64,000 nt of DNA from NCBI RefSeq assembly GCF_018613675.1, contig NZ_JAGGPQ010000027.1:18125-82124 (forward strand), read 5' to 3'. This DNA is from Arthrobacter sp. ISL-85. GTDB lineage: Bacteria; Actinomycetota; Actinomycetes; Actinomycetales; Micrococcaceae. The translations under genes and the position numbers were made by a program. The notes under the pieces were generated by a model. It worked only from the letters and a program-made list of their open reading frames with translations. It did not search any database and had not been told where the DNA came from. Positions 34,315-42,800 of the stretch are shown piece by piece (the stretch's first letter is position 1; the number at the start of each line of letters is the position of its first letter).

Positions 34315-34896
34315 TTATCCGAGCTGTATGCCGAAGTCGCCGGCGACTCCGGCGAGCCCGGTCGCGTAGCCTTGGCCGACGGCCTTGAACTTCCATTCGC
34401 CGTTGTGCCGGTACAACTCCGAGAAGATCATGCAGGTCTCGGGGGCCGCGTCTTCGCTGAGGTCGTAGCGGACTATTTCGGTGTCGTTGTCCTGGTTGAC
34501 AATCCGGCAGTAGGCGGCGCGGACCTGGCCGAAGTTCTGGCGTCGCTCATCCGCCTGGTCGATGGAAACGACGAAGACAATTCGTGAGACGTCTGCGGCC
34601 AGGGTAGAAAGGTCGACAGCGATGATCTCATCATCGCCATCACCAACACCCGAGCGGTTGTCACCTTGGTGGACGACCGTTCCGTCCGGCGTGGACGGCT
34701 GGTTATAGAAGATGAAGTCCGCCGAGGAGCGGACCTTTCCGTCTTCGCCCAGCAGCAGCGCCGAGGCGTCGAGGTCGAAGGCGTCTCCGGTGGTGGTGCG
34801 GGGATCCCAGCCGAGTCCGACGTGTACTTTCGTCAGTCCGGGGGCCGACTTTGTCAGCGACAGATTAGCGCCCTTGGTCAGGGTAAGTCCGGCCAT
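34315..34896 (-). CDS. terD: TerD calcium-binding stress protein, copy A
   Basis: The 193-residue product is a canonical TerD. It has NLSLTKSAPGLTKVHVGLGWD, FDLDASALLL, FIFYNQPSTPDGTVVHQGDN, and the GVGDGDDE calcium loop, ending with IFSELYRHNGEWKFKAVGQGY. Its closest relative is the next gene, 34967-35548, with the same length and matching blocks, so a tandem duplication is clear. TerD proteins form calcium-dependent complexes at the inner membrane. AGGAGC ahead of ATG 34896 is the ribosome site. Confidence 0.95.
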   Translation of the reverse strand: MAGLTLTKGANLSLTKSAPGLTKVHVGLGWDPRTTTGDAFDLDASALLLGEDGKVRSSADFIFYNQPSTPDGTVVHQGDNRSGVGDGDDEIIAVDLSTLAADVSRIVFVVSIDQADERRQNFGQVRAAYCRIVNQDNDTEIVRYDLSEDAAPETCMIFSELYRHNGEWKFKAVGQGYATGLAGVAGDFGIQLG

Positions 34897-34966
34897 GCTC
34901 CTGCTCCTTCAAATGGGTGGGTGGTGGCAGCGCCGCCGCAGCCAGTGGTTGCGGCGACAGCACTGC

Positions 34967-35548
34967 TTAGTCGAGGATGATGCCGAAGTCGGTGGCGATT
35001 CCGTGGAGGCCTGTGGCGTAGCCCTGACCTACGGCACGAAACTTCCAGTCACCGTTGTGCCGATAGATTTCGGCGAAGATCATGCAGGTCTCGGAGGCAG
35101 CGTCCTCGGTAAGGTCGTAACGCACAATTTCGGTGTTGGTGTCCTCGTTGACGACACGGCAGAAGGCATCCCGTACTTGGCCGAAGTTCTGACCGCGGGC
35201 GTCGGCTTGGTCGATAGAAACGACCAGCACAATTTTGTCGATCTCCGCAGATACCGAGTCAAGGTCGATGAGGACCTGTTCGTCATCGCCCTCGCCCTCA
35301 CCGGTACGGTTGTCGCCCTGGTGGACGATGGCGCCGTCCTTGGAGGCGAGCTGGTTGTAGAAGATGAAGTCGTCATTGGAACGGACTTTCCCGGCTGCGG
35401 TAAGCAGCAGGGCGGAGGCGTCCAAATCGAACTGTTGTCCCGCCGTCGTACGGGGATCCCAGCCTAGGCCGATCATGGCCTTGCGGAGGCCGGGGTCTGC
35501 TTTGCTGAGGGAGAGGTTGCTTCCCTTGCTGAGGGTGAGGCTTGCCAA
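34967..35548 (-). CDS. terD: TerD calcium-binding stress protein, copy B
   Basis: Also 193 residues, this is the tandem paralogue of 34315-34896: NLSLSKADPGLRKAMIGLGWD, FIFYNQLASKDGAIVHQGDN, GEGEGDDE and AEIYRHNGDWKFRAVGQGY. Substitutions cluster between blocks, leaving the calcium-binding acids in place. The gap to copy A is 70 bp, long for this operon, and could hold a processing site or minor promoter. An AAGGAGTCAC sequence precedes the ATG. Confidence 0.95.
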   Translation of the reverse strand: MASLTLSKGSNLSLSKADPGLRKAMIGLGWDPRTTAGQQFDLDASALLLTAAGKVRSNDDFIFYNQLASKDGAIVHQGDNRTGEGEGDDEQVLIDLDSVSAEIDKIVLVVSIDQADARGQNFGQVRDAFCRVVNEDTNTEIVRYDLTEDAASETCMIFAEIYRHNGDWKFRAVGQGYATGLHGIATDFGIILD

Positions 35549-35570
35549 TGTGACTCCTTAGGGGGCGGTC

Positions 35571-36161
35571 TTAGAGGGTGGAAATTGCGGGCTGGACTAC
35601 GTCATGCGCAGTTTTGCCGTTCGCGGGGGCGCCGATGGCCTGGAAGCTCCAGCCGCCGATGTCCCGGGAGAGCTTCGCCATGATCATGGCCGTGTATCGA
35701 CCGGATTCGGTCAGCTGGTACTTGGCCACTTCCGGGGCGCCAGCCACAGACTCATCGATGACCCGGCAGAACGCGTTCTCCACCATGTCGAAGGTCTGCT
35801 GGCTGTAGCTAGTGATGACGAAAACAATGTGCGCCACACCGGGGGATACGGCACCAAGATCAACGGTGATGGATTCGTCATCGCCTTCGCCTTCGCCGGT
35901 GAGGTTGTCGCCGGTGTGCTTGATGGAACCGTCTTTGCTTTTCAGGTTGTTGAAGAAAACCAAGTCCAGTGGCTGCTTGTTTGCGTCGAACAGAATGGCC
36001 GAAGCGTCCAGGTCGATCTCGACGGTCTTGGTGCTACCGAAGAAGCCCCGCTTAGCGGGAACAGCGGAGTCCCAGCCGAGTCCCAGCCTAATTTTTGTGA
36101 GCGACTCACCGTTCTGCTTGGTCAGCGACAGTGACTGACCCTTCGTAAGACTTAACCCCAT
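35571..36161 (-). CDS. TerD/TerZ-like family protein
   Basis: This third TerD-type member has an insertion between blocks (VPAKRGFFGSTKTVEIDLDASAI), giving 196 residues from ATG 36161; ATG 36167 is an alternative start. LVFFNNLKSKDGSIKHTGDN and GEGEGDDE keep the calcium loop, while the C-terminal block reads MAKLSRDIGGWSFQAIGAPANGKT in place of ELYRHNGWKF. The insertion and changed tail resemble TerZ/TerX-type variants and suggest a different partner. It lies 22 bp before TerD copy B and 22 bp after the DUF475 gene. Confidence 0.9.
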   Translation of the reverse strand: MGLSLTKGQSLSLTKQNGESLTKIRLGLGWDSAVPAKRGFFGSTKTVEIDLDASAILFDANKQPLDLVFFNNLKSKDGSIKHTGDNLTGEGEGDDESITVDLGAVSPGVAHIVFVITSYSQQTFDMVENAFCRVIDESVAGAPEVAKYQLTESGRYTAMIMAKLSRDIGGWSFQAIGAPANGKTAHDVVQPAISTL

Positions 36162-36182
36162 CGTCATGCTCCTGTTCTGTGT

Positions 36183-37298
36183 TTACTTGGAAACTTTTGT
36201 AAGTTCGGCGGCCTCGGTTGCTTCCGCGAGCTTGGCCGTCTTCTTGTTGCGCATGGTGGATCCGATGAAAGCAGCAACGATAAAGACGACTCCGATAAGT
36301 CCTGTGATGACTTCGTTGATGGAAATCGAGATGGTCATGAGCAGGATGACGGCGAGGGCGCCGATAGCCCAGTGCGCGCCGTGGTCGAGGTATTCAAACT
36401 CGTCCAGGGTCCCATGCCGGACGAGGTATACGGTCAAGGACCGCACGAACATCGCGCCGATGAGGCCTAGGCCCAAGGCGATGATGATGGGGTCCGCCGT
36501 GATCGCAAAGGCGCCAATGACCCCGTCGAACGAGAAGGACGCGTCGATGACCTCAAGGTAGAGGAAGAGCATAAAGGCGGCCTTACCAGCCAGCTTGGCC
36601 GGCGCACTGGGGCCGACGTGCACGGTGGCGGCGGCGTCGTCGAAGTCGACGTCGCCATCGTTGTCCACATCGAAGAGGTTGCCGAGGCCGTTGACGAGGA
36701 GGTAGGTGATGATGCCGAGAAGTCCGGCCAGCAATACGATGCCCTGGTGCTCCCCGGAGAGGCTGCCGGCAAGGACGAGTGCGACAAGTCCAACCACCAA
36801 GGACGCGCCGTCGAGCTTTCCGATTCTGGCCATAGGAATCTCAAGGAATTTGATCCACTTGATGTCCCTGTCCTCGAACATGAAGTCGAGGAAAAGCATC
36901 AGCAGGAACAGGCCGCCGAACGCAGCGATTTGTGGGTGCGCTTCGTGCAGCAGGTATCCGTAGGTTCCTGGCGTGTGGGGATCACCCTTTTGCAGGGCCA
37001 AGTTGATGGCCTCAGCGGGGTTGAGCTTGGCGGTCACGCCCACGATCAGGAGGGGAAACAGGACGCGCATGCCGAAAACGGCGATGACGACACCGACGGA
37101 CAGGAACATCTTCTGCCAGAAAGCGTTCATGCGCTCGAGGATGCGGGCGTTCACCACCGCATTATCGAAGCTGAGGCTAATTTCAAGGACGCCGAGAATC
37201 AGACACAAAATGAGGGCTTGCGGCCCCCCGTACAGGAATGCAATAACCAAGGCAGCAGCGGTGATCCCAAAAGACCAACCGAAAGTTTTTAGGAACAC
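36183..37298 (-). CDS. DUF475 (TerC-like) integral membrane protein
   Basis: I choose GTG 37298 (VFLKTFGWSF), which matches where the family begins; AGGAG lies 11 bases upstream. The 371-residue product has about nine membrane helices. It includes the TerC-type acidic motifs LEISLSFDNAVVNA and LEVIDASFSFDGVIGAFA, each carrying the conserved Asp in a membrane helix. Between helices sits an EF-hand-like loop, FDVDNDGDVDFDD, a probable calcium site. DUF475/TerC proteins are thought to be metal exporters or membrane anchors for TerD complexes. Confidence 0.9.
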   Translation of the reverse strand: MFLKTFGWSFGITAAALVIAFLYGGPQALILCLILGVLEISLSFDNAVVNARILERMNAFWQKMFLSVGVVIAVFGMRVLFPLLIVGVTAKLNPAEAINLALQKGDPHTPGTYGYLLHEAHPQIAAFGGLFLLMLFLDFMFEDRDIKWIKFLEIPMARIGKLDGASLVVGLVALVLAGSLSGEHQGIVLLAGLLGIITYLLVNGLGNLFDVDNDGDVDFDDAAATVHVGPSAPAKLAGKAAFMLFLYLEVIDASFSFDGVIGAFAITADPIIIALGLGLIGAMFVRSLTVYLVRHGTLDEFEYLDHGAHWAIGALAVILLMTISISINEVITGLIGVVFIVAAFIGSTMRNKKTAKLAEATEAAELTKVSK

Positions 37299-37682
37299 TT
37301 TGTATCCAACTCCTGTAAAGCGGGCTTGGCCGATTGTCAACGGCCTCACCACGGCGTGCTAGCAGGAGTAAGTCTCCCCCTGACTTGTCCGATAATCCTA
37401 GCCCGTCGCTCCTCGGTTTAGGGCAGCTGGTAAAGACGTTGGATTAGGCCTTCGGAAAAACTAACAGCATCTTGACCAAATCCTGAGGATCGGATCATTG
37501 ACTGATACCAGTACCAGGACGGGTGGCGCTGATGCTGTCGGCCGCCAAAGTCCTGAACACTCGCGGCGGATGTCATCTAGCGTGCGCGTCCGATAGCAAA
37601 GCCGGCCAAAGTCGGCCAGCCGAGGTGTCGGAACCAACGACGGGGTGGTTTCGTCGTAAATACTCAACGAATAGGATTGCTA
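37299..37682. other. Divergent promoter region of the Ter island
   Basis: This 384-bp region separates the minus-strand Ter operon from the plus-strand vWA gene. It has lower GC than its surroundings and no supported gene. Both transcripts should start here, but I could not assign a convincing operator or -10/-35 pair. Confidence 0.5.
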
Positions 37683-38453
37683 ATGGTACTTTCCCTTGAA
37701 AAAATCGGCCTGGAAGCGCCAGGTCTTCTGTCACTGGCCAAGACTGCATCCGCGGCCGTCAATCTGTCCGGACTCAACGGGCAGAAAGCCAAAGTTGCGG
37801 TCGCCTTGGACTTCTCCGGCTCCATGTCTGCGGCATACAAATCGGGCTCTATGCAACGGTTGGTCGAAAAGACGTTGGCTCTGGCCACCCAATTCGACGA
37901 CGATGGGGCTATCGACTTCTTCGTTTTTGACTCCTCCGCCGCATACTTGGGTGAAATCAGCATCGCCGACTTTCCCGGATCCGTGGATCGTTTGACCAAA
38001 GGACGGCGGATGGGCAGTACAAACTACGCCGATGCATTCCTATCCATCCGGGAACACTTTGGGTTTGCTCCTCCGGTTATGCCCAAGAAGGGCCTCTTCG
38101 GACTGGGCAAGGCAAAAATCAGCCCAACACTGCCCGCTACGGCTGCGCCCTCAGAAATGCCCGTGTACGTACTGTTTCTTACGGACGGTGCACCAGATAG
38201 CAAGAACGCGGCCCTTCAAGCGCTGGCGGAAGTTTCGACGGCACCCATTTTTTGGAAATTTCTCTCTATTGGCCGTGAGCCCATAGCGTTCCTTGAGCAG
38301 CTGGACACAATCACCCAGCGCTTTGTGGACAACGCCAACTACGAGCCGGTTGGCGACGTTGACGGTATCAACGACGCACTGCTGTTCGAGAAGATGCTGA
38401 AGGAATTCCCGGACTGGCTCAGCGAAGTCAGAAACAGGGGACTCATCCAATAG
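37683..38453 (+). CDS. von Willebrand factor A domain protein (TerF/TerY-like)
   Basis: ATG 37683 with AGGA six bases upstream gives 256 residues. A short N-terminal part precedes a vWA domain with the metal-ion-dependent adhesion site VALDFSGSMSA, a conserved threonine region GRRMGSTNYADAF and the third motif FLTDGAPDS. A loop of about 25 residues rich in Pro/Lys is inserted after REHFGFAPP. vWA proteins are regular members of Ter islands, where they are predicted to bind TerD or kinase partners. It is divergent from the Ter operon. Confidence 0.9.
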   Translation: MVLSLEKIGLEAPGLLSLAKTASAAVNLSGLNGQKAKVAVALDFSGSMSAAYKSGSMQRLVEKTLALATQFDDDGAIDFFVFDSSAAYLGEISIADFPGSVDRLTKGRRMGSTNYADAFLSIREHFGFAPPVMPKKGLFGLGKAKISPTLPATAAPSEMPVYVLFLTDGAPDSKNAALQALAEVSTAPIFWKFLSIGREPIAFLEQLDTITQRFVDNANYEPVGDVDGINDALLFEKMLKEFPDWLSEVRNRGLIQ

Positions 38454-38709
38454 CAGGCCGTTCAGCCTACTTGCCATTTTCCGCTGCGATCGCTCTGCTG
38501 GCGCAGTGCCACCGGATCCGGTGACTTATTGCACGGTCAGTAACACTTGGCAAATGGGTCGGTGGTCAGCCACCTGTCGGGGTTTCAATTCGTAGAGCAC
38601 GAGATCACGTCTTATGCTGATCGAGCCAACCGCGAAGTGCGCGGTGGGAGTCTGATGGTGCCGAGCCTCCATGAGACCCAAGGCACTTCCGCAAGAGGTT
38701 GGGGGCCGG

Positions 38710-39525
38710 ATGTCAGACGACATCAAGTACGAATACAAATCTGTTCAGGCCGTGCGCGGTTTGGAGAGCCGCTCTATCGGCAAGGAGCAGAGAGAAGGCA
38801 ACTGGGAACTTGTCGACCAGACCCAAGGGACGCTCCGGACCACACTGAAATTCCGGCGTGTGAAGCCAGAGACATCTTTGTCAAAGGCGTGGGAAGTCTT
38901 CCGGGGACTTGCGCCGGCCAAGCAGCGGGCTGTCGTGGCCGGTATGACCATCCTCCTGCTACTAGCTGCTGTAGGCATTGGTACCTCCGCAGCACGGGAA
39001 AAAGGCGGCACTGCGTCGTCGGAATCGGTGGCTCTGAGTGAGACGCCACTCCCGTCGCCTACTCCAGCGGTGGCTGAAGAAACCGGCCAGGCCTCCGGAC
39101 CGTCGCCTGCTCCAACGGTGGCTGAAGAAGCCGACCAAGTCATCACCCCCGAGAACAACGAAGAATTCGCTGCACTCCTGGCGACCACCGACACCTGCGG
39201 TCCCTCGGTGGCGGACTTCGCGACCAAGTACCACGGCCGGAAAATTGGGTTCGACGGCTCGATAACGAACCTGCAGCAATATGAGAAGTACAAGACTCGA
39301 TATGACATCCTTCTTGGTCCCGGAGACGCGGGGCCAAAGACCACAGCTGGCCCCAACTTCAAGTACGCAAACGTGAACACGTTCGACCTCAAATTCAGTG
39401 GCAGCAACGTTCCGTCCTCCGTGTCTGAAGGCGATACATACCGCTTTATCGCTGAAGTTGGCGACTACAAGCCCAACCAAGGCTGCTTGTTCTTCCTGAC
39501 CCCGGTGTCCACCACGGTTCGGTAG
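38710..39525 (+). CDS. DUF4839 membrane-anchored protein
   Basis: ATG 38710 (MSDDIKYEY) gives 271 residues. An N-terminal domain of about 60 residues (YEYKSVQAVRGLESRSIGKEQ; NWELVDQTQGTLRTTLKFRR) resembles DUF4177-like sensor strands. One membrane helix at about 83-101 follows, then a Pro/Glu-rich linker with an imperfect duplicated unit. The extracellular DUF4839 domain reads KIGFDGSITNLQQYEKYKTRYDILLG and so on. The N-terminus should be cytoplasmic and the DUF4839 domain outside. Function is unknown. Confidence 0.75.
   Translation: MSDDIKYEYKSVQAVRGLESRSIGKEQREGNWELVDQTQGTLRTTLKFRRVKPETSLSKAWEVFRGLAPAKQRAVVAGMTILLLLAAVGIGTSAAREKGGTASSESVALSETPLPSPTPAVAEETGQASGPSPAPTVAEEADQVITPENNEEFAALLATTDTCGPSVADFATKYHGRKIGFDGSITNLQQYEKYKTRYDILLGPGDAGPKTTAGPNFKYANVNTFDLKFSGSNVPSSVSEGDTYRFIAEVGDYKPNQGCLFFLTPVSTTVR
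39046..39140 (+). repeat. Imperfect tandem repeat in the linker of the DUF4839 protein
   Basis: Two copies of a unit encoding PSPxPxVAEExxQ (CCGTCGCCTRCTCCARCGGTGGCTGAAGAA-like core) lie about 48 bases apart. The duplication lengthens the linker between the membrane helix and the DUF4839 domain. Confidence 0.7.
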
Positions 39526-39611
39526 CGCCACCCGCCTCACCACGACCCATAACGGCGTTTAAGACCTTGGTGGCCGCTGGCCGCGAGCAAGGGCTGGCAG
39601 AGCACGGGCGC

Positions 39612-40361
39612 TTAGGCGGCGTCACTAGCTTCGAGCCACTCCGGGAACGTCTGGCGTCCGACGGCGGAACCCGGCGCAGGGATCAGCGCGCCGTTGCGCA
39701 TTGCCCTGCCCATGGGGCCGGGAAGGTGCAGTGGAACGATCAGTTTCTTCTGCTGCGTCCTGGCCAGATAGGCCGCGACCAGGTCTTTCAGCTGTTCGGC
39801 CCGCGGACCGCCGAGGTCCGGGATGCGTCCCTGCGGGCCAGCCTCAGCTGCGTCCACCAGCGCCGCGGCCACGTCTTTCGCCGCCACCGGCTGGGTGGAC
39901 ATCGTGGGAACCAGGACCAGCGGGCCCACGGAGGCGGCCTTGATGGACATCGGCACGAACTCGTGGAACTGGGTGGACCGGAGCAGAGTCCAGGGAACGC
40001 CGCCGTGTTTGACTTCGTCCTCCTGCACCAACTTGCCGGCGTACAGTCCTGAATTGGCTTTGTCGATGCCTACGATGGACAACGCTACGTGGTGCTTTGC
40101 GCCGGCTTTCTTCCCGGCCGCCAGCAGGTTCTGCGTGGCGTTGTTGAAGTAATCCACGGCCTTCTTTGTGGACAAGGTCTGGATGCCGGCGACGTCGATG
40201 ACCGTTTCGACATTCTGGAGTGCCTGCTCAAGGCCGCGCCCGCTGAGTAGGTCCACCCCTTCGGTTCGGCTGAGACTGACCACGTGGTGCCCACGCTCCC
40301 TGGCGATGACCACAACGTGGCGGCCAACGGTACCAGTTCCCCCTGCAACGGCAATCCTCAT
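39612..40361 (-). CDS. NAD(P)-binding atypical SDR (NmrA-like) protein
   Basis: ATG 40361 (MRIAVAGGTGTVG) gives 249 residues. The GGTGTVG glycine motif near the N-terminus binds NAD(P). VDYFNNATQNLLAAGKKAGAKHHVALSIVG follows the NmrA/atypical-SDR pattern, where the usual Tyr-Lys pair is absent. Substitution of the catalytic pair suggests a redox sensor or a quinone/NAD(P)H oxidoreductase of the QOR2/NmrA type rather than a classical dehydrogenase. No gene partner is evident. Confidence 0.85.
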   Translation of the reverse strand: MRIAVAGGTGTVGRHVVVIARERGHHVVSLSRTEGVDLLSGRGLEQALQNVETVIDVAGIQTLSTKKAVDYFNNATQNLLAAGKKAGAKHHVALSIVGIDKANSGLYAGKLVQEDEVKHGGVPWTLLRSTQFHEFVPMSIKAASVGPLVLVPTMSTQPVAAKDVAAALVDAAEAGPQGRIPDLGGPRAEQLKDLVAAYLARTQQKKLIVPLHLPGPMGRAMRNGALIPAPGSAVGRQTFPEWLEASDAA

Positions 40362-40424
40362 GGAAGAAATCCTATGCCGGTTCCTCAACAAAAACGGCTG
40401 CGCGCCTTACGTTCCCGAGGGGTT

Positions 40425-42083
40425 CTACCCCGTCACCGCCGCCTTTGCTGCACGGGTCGCGTTCATCCACTCGCTCAGCCATGGAGCCCGGACGCTGGAC
40501 GTGATGCGGCAGTCGGCAACGAAGGTGCCCTTGGCGCCGGCGTCGATCCAGTCCTGCAGCGCGGACAGGTCACCAGGCGAGCGGATGACAGCTGACTCAG
40601 CTCCCAACGCCCGTGCGACACCGCTGAAGTCCACCTCGGGGATCAGCATTGGCTTCTCGGTCAGCCCCTGTGACCCGTACTGGTGGATCTCGGCGCCGTA
40701 AGCAGCATCGTTGTAGATCACCACAATCGCGCTGCCAGCCGCGCCGATCAGGGATTCGAGGTCGGACAGGCCCATCAGGAAACCGCCGTCGCCTGAGGCC
40801 AGCACCAAGGTCCGGCCGTCCTCCAGCGCGCGGGCTGCCCCGACGGCGCTCGCCAGCCCCAGCCCGATGGACTGGAACGCCGTTCCCACCATCACCAGGT
40901 CCTGCGGCCGCGGGATGTTCCAGTACATTGGCGCCCACCCGATGAAATGGCCGCCGTCCTGCACCACCGTCCGGCGCTCCGGCAGCACGGCCTCCAGAGC
41001 GGCAGCCAGGGCCCGCGGGTCCAGTCGACCGTCCACAGTCTCAGCGGATCCAACAGCATGCCCCGGCCCAGCAACCAGGCGCATGGAAGCTTCCTCGCGC
41101 CAAGCAACAGCCGCAGCCCCTCCTGCAACCAAAGACAGCAGGCGTGAAGCAGCAGCCTTCACGTCTGCCTGAACAAACAGGTCCACCCGCGGATGCGTCG
41201 TCTCCACAGCGGTGTCGATCTGGATAACTGTGGCACCGGGGCCGAGCAGGTGCCCGAACCGCATGGTGAACGGGCTCAGGCTCGCCCCGGCCACCAGGAC
41301 CACGTCGGCCTCGCCCATGAGCCCGGCCGCGGTGTCGGTGCCGAAACCGCCGGCCACGCCCAGGTACCCCTCGCCATTGAGGAGGTTGAGCGCCAGGGCG
41401 GTTCCGGCGGTCAGTGCGCCGATCCGGTCGGCGAGTTCGCGGAGCTCCGGGCCGGCTCCGGCGAGATGCGCACCCCGGCCTGCCAGGATCAACGGCCGCC
41501 TGGCCCCGGCGAGCAGGCGGGCCACCCGCCCCAGGTCCGTGCCGCCGTCGTCCGTCACTTCCAAAGCGGCCGGCTCCGGAAGGTTCTCGTCGTCCGCCTC
41601 GAGTGCCGCAAGATCGTACGGGATGGCAAGCACGACGGCGGTGCGCCGGGTGAGCGCGTACTCCACCGCCTGGCGAGTGATGGCGCCCGCGGCGTCGCGG
41701 GTGACGGTGAAGGTGGCCGCGCTGAGGCCGGCGGCGATGGCGGCCTGGTCCACGTCCTGCGGCCGGGCGCCGGTGGTGGGGGCGTCGCCGGTGACCAGCA
41801 CGACGGGGATCTGGGCCTGGACGGCTTCGGCCAGGGCGGTGAGCGCGTTGGTGTAGCCGGGGCCGTAGGTGGTGGTGCCCGCGGCGAGCCGTCCCGAGGC
41901 CCGGTAGTAGGCGTCGGCCGCGGCGACGGCGGCGCCCTCGTGCCGGACCGGGGTGAAGCGCAGGCCCTGCTGTTCCGCGGCGTCCAGGAAGTAGACGTTG
42001 CCGTTGCCCATGACGCCGAAGACGTCGCTGACATAGCTGCTGAGAACCTGCGCCACGCGGCCGGAGACAGTAAGTGAAGTCAT
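40425..42083 (-). CDS. Thiamine-diphosphate-dependent enzyme (acetolactate-synthase-like)
   Basis: ATG 42083 gives 552 residues, normal for ThDP decarboxylase/ligase enzymes. The N-terminal PYR domain has a catalytic glutamate in PVRHEGAAVAAADAYYR and GPGYTNALTALAEA. The middle domain follows. The C-terminal PP domain has GDGGFLMGLSDLE and ends the ThDP motif at YNDAAYG. The substrate is a 2-keto acid, not defined. Its place beside an Lrp regulator, aminotransferase and amino-acid permease suggests decarboxylation of the keto acid made by the transaminase (inference). Confidence 0.88.
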   Translation of the reverse strand: MTSLTVSGRVAQVLSSYVSDVFGVMGNGNVYFLDAAEQQGLRFTPVRHEGAAVAAADAYYRASGRLAAGTTTYGPGYTNALTALAEAVQAQIPVVLVTGDAPTTGARPQDVDQAAIAAGLSAATFTVTRDAAGAITRQAVEYALTRRTAVVLAIPYDLAALEADDENLPEPAALEVTDDGGTDLGRVARLLAGARRPLILAGRGAHLAGAGPELRELADRIGALTAGTALALNLLNGEGYLGVAGGFGTDTAAGLMGEADVVLVAGASLSPFTMRFGHLLGPGATVIQIDTAVETTHPRVDLFVQADVKAAASRLLSLVAGGAAAVAWREEASMRLVAGPGHAVGSAETVDGRLDPRALAAALEAVLPERRTVVQDGGHFIGWAPMYWNIPRPQDLVMVGTAFQSIGLGLASAVGAARALEDGRTLVLASGDGGFLMGLSDLESLIGAAGSAIVVIYNDAAYGAEIHQYGSQGLTEKPMLIPEVDFSGVARALGAESAVIRSPGDLSALQDWIDAGAKGTFVADCRITSSVRAPWLSEWMNATRAAKAAVTG

Positions 42084-42203
42084 GCAGGAATCCTGCGGCC
42101 CGGTGTAGAGATCGGCAACACACGGAAATGCGGCTGGGACTTTTGGCAGGGGAGAAGCAGTGAAGCTGCCAAAACGCCCACTTGTGGCGCGCATCACCCT
42201 GCG

Positions 42204-42707
42204 TTAGCTGGAAGCAGTGGATTCCTGCTCGGACAGCCGGGCCAGGAGCCCGTCGTAGCGGGGCGGCATGAGTTCCAGGATGGAGATGGCCGTGCTGGTC
42301 CGCTGGATCCCGTCGATCTCCAGGATCTGGTTGGTGATGCGGTAGAGGTCGCTGGTGCCGCGGGCCACCACCTTGGCCATGAGGTCCGCGTCGCCGGTGG
42401 TGGCGTGCACCTCGATGACCTCCGGGATCGCGGCGAGCCCGTCCTCCACCGAGCCCGTCCGGGTCTGGCTGATCGACAGGGAGAGGAAGGCCATCAGTTC
42501 GTAGCCGAGCGCAGCGGGGTCCAGCCTGCGGCTGAAGGAACGGAGCGCGCCGCTGCGCTCCAGCCGCGCTAGCCGGGCGTGGACGGTGTTGCGGGCGACG
42601 CCGAGTGTCCGGGAGAGTGCCAGGGCGCTGGCTTCGGGGTCCTTGTCCAGGGCCAGGATGATCCTGCCGTCGAGCGAATCGAGGGTCCGGGATGTTGTGA
42701 TGGTCAT
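42204..42707 (-). CDS. Lrp/AsnC family transcriptional regulator
   Basis: The 167-residue product has the N-terminal helix-turn-helix of AsnC proteins (LDGRIILALDKDPEASALALSRTLGVARNTVHARLARLE) and a C-terminal RAM ligand domain (VEDGLAAIPEVIEVHATTGDADLMAKVVA). These sense amino acids. It is divergent from the aminotransferase gene by 93 bp and 120 bp upstream of the ThDP enzyme on its own strand, so it likely controls both directions. Confidence 0.93.
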   Translation of the reverse strand: MTITTSRTLDSLDGRIILALDKDPEASALALSRTLGVARNTVHARLARLERSGALRSFSRRLDPAALGYELMAFLSLSISQTRTGSVEDGLAAIPEVIEVHATTGDADLMAKVVARGTSDLYRITNQILEIDGIQRTSTAISILELMPPRYDGLLARLSEQESTASS

Positions 42708-42800
42708 ATTTTCACCAGAGGTACTAGAAGTTGAGCAGAAGTCCCAAGCACAAAAGCGTATCTTGCATTGTGGTCCGGGTCACTTCCATGATCGGTCCTC

